Shown here in pieces: positions 55,401 to 64,000 of a DNA stretch of 64,000 bases. The stretch is from Siderastrea siderea (Eukaryota > Cnidaria > Anthozoa > Scleractinia > Rhizangiidae): positions 62,898,613-62,962,612 of the forward strand of contig OZ034967.1 of the NCBI GenBank assembly GCA_964030785.1, in the 5' to 3' direction. Position numbers and translations under genes: made by a program. How positions within the stretch are numbered: position 1 is the first letter of the stretch; every line of letters starts with the position of its first letter. The notes under the pieces are model-generated. The model did no database searches. It was given only the letters and a program-made list of their open reading frames with translations, and was not told where the DNA came from.

Positions 55401-58400
55401 CTCCAAACTAAACACCTCCTTTCTTGTTTCAAGATGGTTAAAGCCGCGTTTGTTCAAATACTTTCCACATATTTTCGGGTGTTTTTAATCCTCGTCATTT
55501 TCTAGAAGGCCATGAATTGTTACTCTTGCGCGTGTAAACTGCCATTAAGAATTTGGGTTTCATCAATGAATAACGCCTTTTCATTCCCACAGGTTTGTAG
55601 TCTGTTCTTTGTACTCTTTGTCCTTAAAAAACTCGCACCTCCTACCAATTAATTTGTATTACCCAATGCGTCGTTACCATTGTGCCTCAAAAACTCGCAC
55701 CTCTTATGTAGTGATTACTTTTTATGAATCATACATTGTAACGGCGTGGTCTTATTACGATTTGGACCACTTTGAGTACCTCACTTCGAAAACTCATTCA
55801 TCAAAAATAGTACCGCATAAGTTATCCCGTTCTTAGTCTCAGTATTCTTTATCTACTCAGCCGTTTTTATATCTACAGGAACAACAAAACCGGCTGCTTA
55901 GGAGACTATCGATTGCGCTCTTTATAAAAATAGAATAACACTGCTGCACGCGACAATTCATAGATGAATGTAGCTTTCATGCGTATTCTGCCTTCGTTCG
56001 TTACCCTGCAAGCAAAACATTAAAATGCGAACCATCACGGGTAAGTAAAATACGCAGAATCCACTAACGAGATGCAAATTACGGATCGTGAGCACTTCTG
56101 TACGGACCATGTGTGCGGTTCACGGTTAGCCTGTTCCAGGCGTTCAGATAGTGGAGCACGAGCGAAAGAGCGGGGAAAAAAACCCCAGGAAAATGCTTGG
56201 AACAGGCTAGTTCACGGTCCGTTCGAAATGTAGGGATCGTCAAAAAGATGTCTCCCTCTGATTACAAGAGTGAAATAATCCAAGACCCTCTAATGAGATG
56301 CAAATTACGGACCGTGAACTCTTCCATACGGACCGTATCTGAAGTTCACGGTCCGTACGAACTGTACGGTCCGTCAAAAAGATATCTCCCTCTGATAACA
56401 ACAACAAAAACAACAAGCTTTATTTGCATGACTGTAAATTTGTTACAATATTGCAAAAGCGTACAACTTATTAAGTAATAAAAAGGACATATATAAAATT
56501 AATTGCATTGATAGCATTTTGTTACGTGAATCAAAACAAGATGAGATAAATTTAATTAATTGCATGTTCACAAAAAAAAAATGGAAGAATTCATTAATTC
56601 TGAAATCAAATCAGACTCTGGTTGCCGGCTAACATTTTGGAGGAAAGGTTGTATTTTCTTGTAAAAGTTATCTCTCGTTGTTGCGTATTTGGAACCATAA
56701 AAGAGAAAATGAATTTCATCTTCGGTTTGATTACAATCACAGACTGGGCAAAGCCTATCGTCTCTGGGCGTATCGTTATATCTGCCCAGTTCGATCATTA
56801 GTTTATGATTACTAATACGTAATTTAGTTAATGTTCTCCTATCAGAAACTCTCCTAGTTATGCATCAGTCAATTCCAGCAGTGCCCATCCCCCCCCCGGG
56901 CATTAGTCGGGCATTTGCTCACGTTTTAACCCCGGGGGTGGGGCATTTGAAATTTTATCACTGCCCGGGGGTCGGGCATTTGCCCACCCCCGGGACGACC
57001 CCGGGGCATTTGACAAGGTGAGAAAAACGTTCCGGTGTAGTCAGTCTGAGGTCGTCCATGATCTTCCATTCCTTTGTTGCTGTTCGCTGATTGATTTCAT
57101 CGTTTGTTGATTAAATACTGTATGAAGTGAAATTAATTCTACGTACTATATGGATTTTTAAGCTATCCGAGGTGACCAGTTTAGGAAAAATATTTTATGT
57201 TTTTGGCCGTTTGTTAAATACAGATCATGCATTTTCAGTTCTTCGAAATTATTTAAGCATTTCTTTTAATATAGCTTATTTAATAAAACACTTATAAGTT
57301 GTGTATGTCAAAATCAAATAAATGAACGTGTTATTGATATTAATAAAGTATTATTTTGAAAACAAATGAACAACGGAAGGGGAGACGTACAGTTATAAAA
57401 TAACCGAAGCGCATTGATAATAATGATGAGTGACACTTTTTTTGTTATGATTTATTATTAAAATCTTGAGCAGTGTTGCTTTCTAGATGATCCCGGGGGT
57501 GGGGCATTTGCCTTCTACTTTGGTCACACCCCGGGGCATTTGACGGACTTACTTGTCCCCACCCGCGGGAATTTGCCATTTTTTTTAAAAAAATGCTAAT
57601 GCCCGGGGGTTGGCCCGGGGGGGGGGGGGGATGGGCACCGCTGGAATTGACTGATGCATTAACTCTAGATAACTGGAAGTGGCATATTCGTTCTTAAAAG
57701 ATCTATAAAATTCTAGTTTTTGAGAACGCTGTAGAGTATGTTGCCAATAAGAAATATATTTCTGTTTCATTAACTGTAGAAACATTGTCACTTTTGCGGT
57801 GTCTACTAAATCAGGACTAAAATTACCAAAATTAAAATATTCGGGTATTTTCATCAGATTAGAGTAAAAACTAGTTTTACCAGCGGTGTGAAGTTCTGAT
57901 GAAATTAAAAAAGATTGTCTAACAAAAGAATCCGGTTGCTTGTTTTGGAGATATAACAAGTAGTTGAGGATTCTTTGATTAATGGCAATAAGTAGAGGAA
58001 ATCGACCAAGTTCAGCTCTACATGCAACATTAGAAGCCTTATTACTAACTTCAAGATAACGTTTACAAAACTGTAGATGTGTTCTTTCAATTTGTGAACC
58101 ATCCCAGGCCTTAAAATCAGATTTAACATAACCATCCCAAATTTCACTATTATAGAGCAAAATTGGAGATATCATTGTATCAAAAATCTTACAGGCAAGA
58201 GACGGTTTTAATTTACAAAAATTTGTGTGTCGTCTCAGACTGAAAAGGGTGTGAAGTACTTTCTCTTTTAGGTGATCAAGTGAGATTTTAAAATTTCCTG
58301 AAGAGGATATTTTGGTTCCTAAATAAAAATTTCAATCTTGTACAACATCAATTGCTTGATTTCCTATATAAAATGTTTGTTCGGAACATTTTTTTGCACG

Positions 58401-61400
58401 TTTTTGAAAAACCATTATCTTGGTTTTTTGGGATTTACGCTCAACATCCACGTGTTGCAGTATGTGGCTAATGTGTTAAGACAATTTTGCAGGCCTGTTT
58501 TGGAAAGTGGTAAAATAATTAAATCGTCGGCATATAGAAGAGCGTTTAATTTTGTACCGTTTGGTAGAACAAAAGGATCAGACAGAATATTTTCAAATGA
58601 GAACGGTAAATCGTTAATATAAAGGTTGAAAAGTAGTGGACTTAAAATACAACCTTGCCGTACACCTCTCGTACTGAAAGGGTCGTGTTTGATACTGATC
58701 AATTTTTATTGAACAAGAAGACTTAGAATAAAGGCTTTTAATTAAATTGTAAAAGGAGCCTCCTAAACTAATTTGCAATAGCTTATTTAAAAGCCCATTA
58801 TGCCAGACTGAGTCGAAAGCTTTCCTAAAATCAACAAAGCAAGCATAAATTTTGCCATTGTGATTATGGACGTACTTGTCTATCAAAGTTCAGAGTGTAA
58901 AAACATGGTCTGCTGTACGATTGTTAGGCATGAAGCCGATCTGTGACTTGTGTATTATATGATTGGTGGTGACATACCCGAGTAGCCTTTGATTTAAAAT
59001 AGAACAAAACAGTTTTAACGCAGATACCACGGTAATTGACGGATCGCTTCTTCCACCCGATTTATAAATTGGTGTTATGAGACCACCACACCATGCCTGA
59101 GGCATGGAACCTGAATTTAGAACTGCATTGAAAAGTTTGTAACATACGGGCATCAGGTCGTTGATACTAGCTTTAATCATTTCATTTTTAATTTTATCTG
59201 AATAAGAAGATTTGTTGTTCTTTAACTTTTTGGCAGCTTTTCGTATTTCATTTTCGGTTATCAAGTAATCTAACGGGCGAAATTGTTTTTTTCGATCCTC
59301 TTCTTCTTGAAGTTCGTTACAGATTTTCTGCTGAATGGGATTAAGTCGATCATTAGAGTGAAGAGATTCAAAATGCATCAGCCAATTTTCTTCTGACACT
59401 AGAGGAGTATCTTCTACTTTAACAGTGTCGTCCATTGATTTTAGACATTTCCAAAAATCTGTCGCATCTGAACTTTTAACAGCTTTCTCCAAGCTATGAA
59501 GCTTGCTATTGTAATAGTCGTTCTTTTTAGATTTAAGTAAACTTTTGTATTGCATTAGAATGACGTGGTAATTTTCACGTAAAATTGGGTAATGAGATGC
59601 AATTCACGGACCGTGAACTCTTCTACACGGACCGTATCTGAAGTTCACGGTCCGTACAAACTCTACGGTCCGTCAAAAAGATATCTCCCTCTGATAACAA
59701 GCGTGAAATATTCTAATACCCACTAATGAGATGCAATTCACGGACCGTGAACTCTTCTATACGGACCGTATCTGAAGTTCACGGTCCGAACGAACTCTAC
59801 GGTCCGTCAAAAAGATAACTCCCTCTGATTACAAGAGTGAAATAATCTAAGACCCAGTAATGAGATGCAATATTCGGACCGTGAACTCTTCTCTACGGAC
59901 CGTATCTGAAGTTCACGGTCCGTACGAACTGTACTGTGGACCGTAAGAAAGATATCTCCCTCTCACAACGAGAATGAAATATTCTAAGTCCCACTAATAT
60001 TATGCAATTTACGGACCGTGAACCCTTCTCTACGGACCGTATCTGAAGTTCACGGTCCGTACGAACTGTACCGCGGACCGTAAGAAAGATATCTCCCTCT
60101 ACAACGAAAACGAAATATTCCAAGTCCCACTAATATTATGCAATTTACGGACCGTGAACTCTTCTCTACGGACCGTATCTGAAGTTCACGGTCCGTACGA
60201 ACTGTACGGAGAATGAAATATTCTAAGTTGCACTAATATTATGCAATTTACGGACCGTATCTGAAGTTCACGGTCCGTACGAACTAACGGTCCGTAAGAA
60301 AGTTATCTCCTCTCATAACAAGAATGAAATACTCTAAGTCCCACTAATGAGATGCAATTTACGGACCGTTCAACTGTCAAACGTTGAACGGTCGAAACGT
60401 CGTTCATTACTCGCGTTAACTTTTATTGCAAAATCAACTTCAAAGAACTTGTTGATTCGAATTTACGGACCGTCAACTCTTTTATACGGCTGTATCTGGG
60501 CTTCACGGTCCGTATGAAACTCCACGGACCGAAACCATAGTGTCACGGTCCGTTACGGTGCGGGTGTATTGGACAACCCTCGTAGATTGTTCAGAGTTTC
60601 CCTTTCACTGGGCTTGACGGTGTCTTCGAATTCAAGTTGTTTACCACATGCACATGATTGACTGCGAACTGTCTTCTTCTCACCGGTGACGCTAAGGACG
60701 TTCATGAAAAGACAGTTGGCTGTTGCCTATCTGTTGCCTTGTTCCTGTTGGGCATTTTCCCAAGCCGTCACGGTAAAGTTATTTCCGTGCTGTATCCAGG
60801 AAAAGCCTCACTTTTAAGCTTGGACCACGAGACCTGAAAGGCATCGACCGTGCGACCTAAGGAGGCCTAGGATCGAACTAATTAACCTTGTGCTTAATTT
60901 AGTATTTTATTCTTTTATGTGAAATTGACTTCTTTTGTTGTAGAAAGTTCAAGGTTCTAAAGCTAACAAGCGTGGAAAGAAAACTCGATAAACAACTGGG
61001 AAGTCGGTTCCTTCTAGAGTTTTTAGTGGAAGTCACGGGACAAGCAGAACCTGTCAGGATTTCTGAGTTCGTCTTTTGGCCTAAAGATAACGACACCTTG
61101 TGTTACCCTAAAGGTCTCCAGTGGAATAGACGGGCTAATATCGCTTTGGTCATCACTGTCAAAAACCAGGGCCGATGGATGGTACACTTCCTCAACAATT
61201 TAGAAGAAATGTACGCTGTAACAAAGGATCAAAACGTGCGTGTTGTCATCTTCAATTACAACAGCTCTGACATTGATCTGGAGCACGAGTTAGCTTTGAG
61301 GACTCTTCCACCCTACACTGTTGTTAATTTTGAAGCAGAACACTATTCCAGAAGTAGATCTTTTAACAAAGCAGTTCGACAAGTGCACGATCCCCACACC

Positions 61401-62420
61401 ATCATCTTCACTCTTGACCTTCACTTGGAGCTACCCAATACATTCTTTGATGACATCCGCAAAGTAAGTAGGATAATCAATTACAGAAGTAGTTTTTTCT
61501 TCGTTTATTGTATCCTTTACTGAAATAAAATTTGACTTATGATTTCCGATCTATCAGCTATTTTCCTACACATTAGCACTGCATTTTCTATCAGGCAGAT
61601 AGGGTGCAATTTGAAGAACATCTAAGGATGTTCCACCCAATTTGCATCACTGAGATTTTCGATAATCAATCAATTGCCATCGATTAAGCTTATGACTGAA
61701 TTGTGTCAGAGGGTGATGAAAAGATGATGGCCATCGCAGTGAAATACATCAAATTAAGCAGAGGAAAAGAAGCACTCATGACCTCTGAGATACCGATGCA
61801 GCGCTCTAACTTACTGAGCCATCAAGTCAACTGGGAGCTGGTCACTTGTGTGAATTCGTATTAAACCCGTACCGGTAACTGTTCGGCTCAACTGGCTAGA
61901 GTGCTGCACTGGTATGGCAGAAATCATGGATGCGAATTCCGTTCAAGCCTGAATTTTTTCATGTTCTTCGTTTTCAACTGCTTAAGTTGATATACTTAAC
62001 TGCGATGGTCGTCATCATTTCTTATTTATTCTATACCGTTAACATATATGATTAATGTAATTTGAATGAGTATTTTTCATCCACCAAATGTAGCACTGTT
62101 TTGAGGGGCGCTCGGTATACACTCCTGTTATAGTCCGCTTGGACTGTGGAGAATCTCCAGCGACACCAAGAGGACGATGGGAACCGAGTGGATTTGGATT
62201 GGCTGGCATCTATAAAAGCGACTGGGACCGAATTGAAGGTCTTGATGAGAAGCGTTTTGACTTGAAATGGGGCGGAGAAGATTGGGACTTCATGTACAAG
62301 GTATACAAATTTCGTTTGGAATACGAAAGAGTTCGACATCCAAAGATCTTCCATTACTATCACACAAGGCATGGCACCTGGACTGGTGACAAAGATATTC
62401 AGAAACAGCCATCAGTTTAA
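52437..62420 (+). CDS. Beta4-GalNAc transferase with PA14 domain (B4GALNT3/4-like), gene B
   Basis: Three coding exons: 52437-53506, 60944-61463, 62094-62420 (638 residues), phases identical to gene A. The anchor YFVISITVLVLYQ, the PA14 domain (RMFGFLHPPKTGKYRFAIAS, DDSSELWLSPSEDPSSAV) and the catalytic domain (FTLDLHLELP, GRWEPSGFGLAGIYKSDW, WGGEDWDF, HPKIFHYYHTRHG) are all intact. The start at 52437 matches gene A. An in-frame ATG at 52377 would add 20 residues (MKLICLLFIRYLKANINLRT). Intron 1 is 7.4 kb and full of repeats; intron 2 holds two inverted SINE copies. It is the tandem paralogue of gene A, about 2.6 kb downstream. Confidence 0.88.
54255..54415. repeat. ACGGACCGT near-palindrome array, block 1
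   Basis: About eight CGGACCGT/CGGTCCGT words alternate in orientation at about 15-30 bp spacing, with GTCATTTGCGGTTGACGGTC-type links. This form differs from blocks 2 and 3 in its linkers. Confidence 0.85.
54460..55265. repeat. Higher-order tandem repeat, pattern A-B-A-A-B
   Basis: Units begin with CGTACGAAGCGAGCGAGGTA near 54466, 54660, 54958 and 55142, with a further truncated start near 54790. Long units (about 165-190 bp) contain AAAGCGGGCTCTCCAAGAGA; short units (about 130 bp) contain GAACTG-TATGTCGAT-ACTCC. All share TGTCTATTACTCGTTCTATA. Open frames here are repeat products. Confidence 0.85.
56035..56395. repeat. ACGGACCGT near-palindrome array, block 2
   Basis: About two units of the 105-130-bp repeat seen at 59.6-60.5 kb, with the same AAAAAGATATCTCCCTCTGA linker. 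The first unit is interrupted by the MITE at 56127-56210, and the block is cut on its right by the LINE. Confidence 0.85.
56127..56210. mobile_element. hAT-like MITE with 8-bp target duplication
   Basis: An 84-bp insert with ends TAGCCTGTTCCAGG and GGAACAGGCTA(G), flanked by perfect TTCACGGT copies at 56119-56126 and 56211-56218. Removing it restores the repeat unit. The 8-bp duplication and TAGcCTG-type ends fit hAT. Confidence 0.85.
56398..59575 (-). mobile_element. 5'-truncated non-LTR retrotransposon (CR1/L2-like)
   Basis: In minus orientation: a linker region (KNDYYNSKLHSLEKAVKSSD), RT motifs (GGLITPIYKSGGRSDPS, IGFMPNNRTADHVFTL, YACFVDFRKAFDSVWHNGLL, TRGVRQGCILSPLLFNLY and LLYADDLIIL with the catalytic YADD), a thumb/C-terminal region, and a late Cys-His segment (RLCPVCDCNQTEDEIHFLF). 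The 3' end shows AATAAA and a TTGTT-type tail at 56398-56420. No endonuclease is present, as expected for incomplete reverse transcription. An in-frame stop near 58904, a frameshift near 58700 and an inserted MITE break the frame. The clade is inferred from motif style only. Confidence 0.8.
56866..57653. mobile_element. MITE-like element inserted in the LINE
   Basis: Ends CAGTCAATTCCAGC and GCTGGAATTGACTG followed by C- and G-runs, flanked by ATGCAT at 56860-56865 and 57654-57659. Sub-terminal GGGGTGGGGCATTTG words are repeated in both arms. It separates the YLELMH and RISNHKLMIELGRY parts of the LINE frame. 788 bp, non-coding. Confidence 0.8.
59588..60555. repeat. ACGGACCGT near-palindrome array, block 3
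   Basis: Seven or so units of 105-130 bp. A full unit has the order CGGACCGTGAACTCTTC, CGGACCGTATCTGAAGTTCA, CGGTCCGTACGAACT, CGGTCCGTCAAAAAGATATC, TCCCTCTGATAACAAG. The words face each other, so each unit can fold into several hairpins. It ends about 390 bp before exon 2 of gene B. Confidence 0.9.
61690..61862 (-). mobile_element. tRNA-headed SINE in intron 2 of gene B (minus copy)
   Basis: Minus strand: GACTTGATGGCTCAGTAAG and TTAGAGCGCTGCATCGG give a tRNA-like A box, with a tail CAGTGAAA/ATGGCCATCATC. It is the mirror of the next element. Confidence 0.65.
61868..62035 (+). mobile_element. tRNA-headed SINE in intron 2 of gene B (plus copy)
   Basis: TCGGCTCAACTGGCTAGAG and TGCTGCACTGGTATGG give the A-box part, then GAATTCCGTTCAAGCC near the B box, and the tail CTGCGATGGTCGTCATCATT, which matches the minus copy. 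The two lie head-to-head. Confidence 0.65.
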
Positions 62421-63093
62421 AACTGACATTTATTGAAAATTACATGTATATAAACACTGATAAATATGTGTTCCTGGTTTATTAACGGAATGTAAGAGAG
62501 TAAAAAGAAAACTTCTGCTTTGAGTTTACATTCAAAGTATTGGACTGGAATTTACCAGTTCGTAATTTTTTCACTATTCACATCATTAAAGACCCTTTTT
62601 CAAAGCGTAGTATTCAATTTTTGATACAGAAAAATTAAATTGACTTAACTGATTCTGAGACAACTGGCGGAAACAGTTAAAATAGCTCATCCGTGAAATA
62701 TACAGGACTTTAACTGAAAAAATTATCGGTTACCCCCAAAAGTATTTTGGCTTCTTGTCCGGTGAGGGTACAATCCTGATCAGTTTACTCTTCAACTTGG
62801 CGCTTGAAGGTATTCTTTTCCATGCGATCCAACATATCACCGTATACCTTCGTCATCTTAAGTGAAAAAGATACACGAATGGTTGAAATGGTGTGAAATA
62901 CTATGCCATGAGACAAGTTGTTTGTAGACATACTTTTTTCATTCCCAACCGCTTGTCCCAAAAGAATTTTCAAGAATTCTTGGGAATTTATTGCATAAAT
63001 TAACGCGAATGAATGTAAGAAATTTTCCGAAAAATTCCTCAGATTTCTCGGAATAGATTCTTTAGAATTCTCGGGATTTTCCGGGATTTTAAA
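62421..63093. other. 3' flank of gene B, no gene recognised
   Basis: No canonical AATAAA was found close to the stop; GATAAA near 62459 is the nearest candidate. About 62960-63090 is rich in AATTC-TTGGGAATT and ATTCTCGGGATTTT words. Confidence 0.45.
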
Positions 63094-63827
63094 GCCCGGT
63101 CCACACTGTCCGTTCTCGTCTGAAAACGAATTTTTCTTTTGCTCCGTTTTCAAAACCATTCGCATCTACACGTTGCGTTTTCGAATGGTTTTCGCCCGAC
63201 CACACGGAAACGCTTAAACGATTCGAAAACGCTAATACTAGTGACGGAGCATGCGCATTTACTAGTAAAATGAGCCCGCAAGACAGCAAGTGGCGCCATT
63301 TTCTTGGTTTAATTTTTTTTCGCGCGTCGTTTGACTTGTTTTACGTGTCTGTTAGGAACTTTAAAATTTGCAAGGAAATAGGTTAAAGATGTCGCAGTCA
63401 GGACTAAAACTGGGCAGATCTAAGGGCAAGAGCAAGGCTGACTCGTTTGTTTGGACAGATGACGAACAGTTACAATCGAATATACGGTCTCCAAGACCTC
63501 GGAAAATGTCGATTGGGAACCATGCCAGACAAAATACTCTGATATTCTCTGAAACAAAAGCAATGTGTCTGTCCGCCATTTTTCACTTAGGTCTTTCACG
63601 AGGGATATATGCTGGATCCAATACTGTGACGTCATCGTTTTCGAAAAAGTTCCGTTTTCACCGTCTACAAGAAAACACGAAAACAGCGTTTTCAAAAATT
63701 TTCACTCTGAAGGGCGCTTTCGAAAAGTTGCGTTTTCGACTTTTCGGTCACCGTTATCACCGGATACGTTTGGACGGAAGGCCACTCCTCAAAGAAAACG
63801 TGAAAACGGATACGTGTGGACGGGTCC
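63094..63827. mobile_element. Terminal-inverted-repeat element, CCGTCCACAC ends
   Basis: The left end GCCCGGTCCACACTGTCCG and the right end CGTGTGGACGGGTCC are imperfect mirrors. Many GAAAACG/CGTTTTC words fill both arms. This end type is common in animal genomes. No complete transposase. Confidence 0.6.
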
Positions 63828-63850
63828 TAAGCCGTCGTCGAATGTTTTAG
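63389..63850 (+). pseudogene. Remnant with Myb/SANT-like start inside the element
   Basis: The frame starts MSQSGLKLGRSKGKSKADSF and continues VWTDDEQLQSNI. A FVWTDDE start is typical of trihelix/Myb-SANT proteins carried by transposons, but the rest does not continue the domain. Only about 35 residues are convincing. Confidence 0.3.
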
Positions 63851-64000
63851 CCTTTTCAAAGCTCACGGAAAAGTGGAACGAAGAGAAGGTGGCATGTGAT
63901 CCTGAATTAGGCTTACAATGACAAACGGAAAACCCCGGTAGGTGTATGGAAGCTCTATCGCACTTTTCTCAGTCGTTGTGCTTGTTATGCTTGCAATACG

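Noticed and set aside
59893..60123. Minus-strand 76-residue frame with repeated RTVRTDRELQIRS-like text
   Set aside because: It is translation of the ACGGACCGT array.

Overview
The window looks like nuclear DNA of an early-branching animal, most likely an anthozoan cnidarian such as a stony coral. It is AT-rich, genes have spliceosomal introns with GT/AG borders, conserved animal genes (TAF13, LYRM2, a PA14-containing beta4-GalNAc transferase) are present, and the intergenic and intronic DNA is crowded with short terminal-inverted-repeat elements, tRNA-headed SINEs and decayed non-LTR retrotransposons. The taxon is an inference from gene content and repeat style.

1-12.4 kb: three tandem, same-strand, apparently single-exon paralogues (2588-4000, 5762-7120, 8474-9841). 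Each joins an N-terminal NHL-like beta-propeller segment to a C-terminal zinc-dependent deaminase domain that resembles the AID/APOBEC group (H-A-E, then P-C, then a second Cys after an unusually long 16-residue loop). The duplicated unit includes a shared TATA-box promoter about 235-245 bp upstream of each start codon and several hundred bp of 3' flank. This is the strongest candidate for an undescribed system.

12.4-27.8 kb: a compact housekeeping block. TAF13 (+, five coding exons) is convergent with a 12-exon coiled-coil gene on the minus strand (TSNAXIP1_N/C6orf118-like), which is head-to-head with LYRM2 (+, three exons) across an 87-bp bidirectional promoter that holds an X-box-like site. 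Introns contain TTAA-flanked MITEs, SINEs and one MITE nested in another.

28-43 kb: mostly repeats, with two exons of a cysteine-rich secreted-type gene (minus, 31.0-32.0 kb), a decayed non-LTR endonuclease (35.5-36.2 kb), a small two-plus-one-copy gene family of unknown function on the minus strand (36.7, 38.5 and 39.6 kb), an inverted duplication, and several foldback elements.

43.5-62.4 kb: two tandem beta4-GalNAc-transferase genes (B4GALNT3/4 type: type II membrane anchor, PA14 domain, chondroitin-GalNAc-transferase-type catalytic domain), each with three coding exons in identical phases. The first holds a decayed LINE in intron 1. Intron 1 of the second holds a higher-order tandem repeat, an array of ACGGACCGT near-palindromes, a hAT-like MITE with an 8-bp duplication inside that array, a 5'-truncated LINE inserted into the array, and another MITE inserted into the LINE.

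62.4-64 kb: a further terminal-inverted-repeat element with a short remnant that looks like a Myb/SANT-type DNA-binding start. Coordinates of exons were placed by reading splice sites and frames by hand. No alignments or searches could be run.
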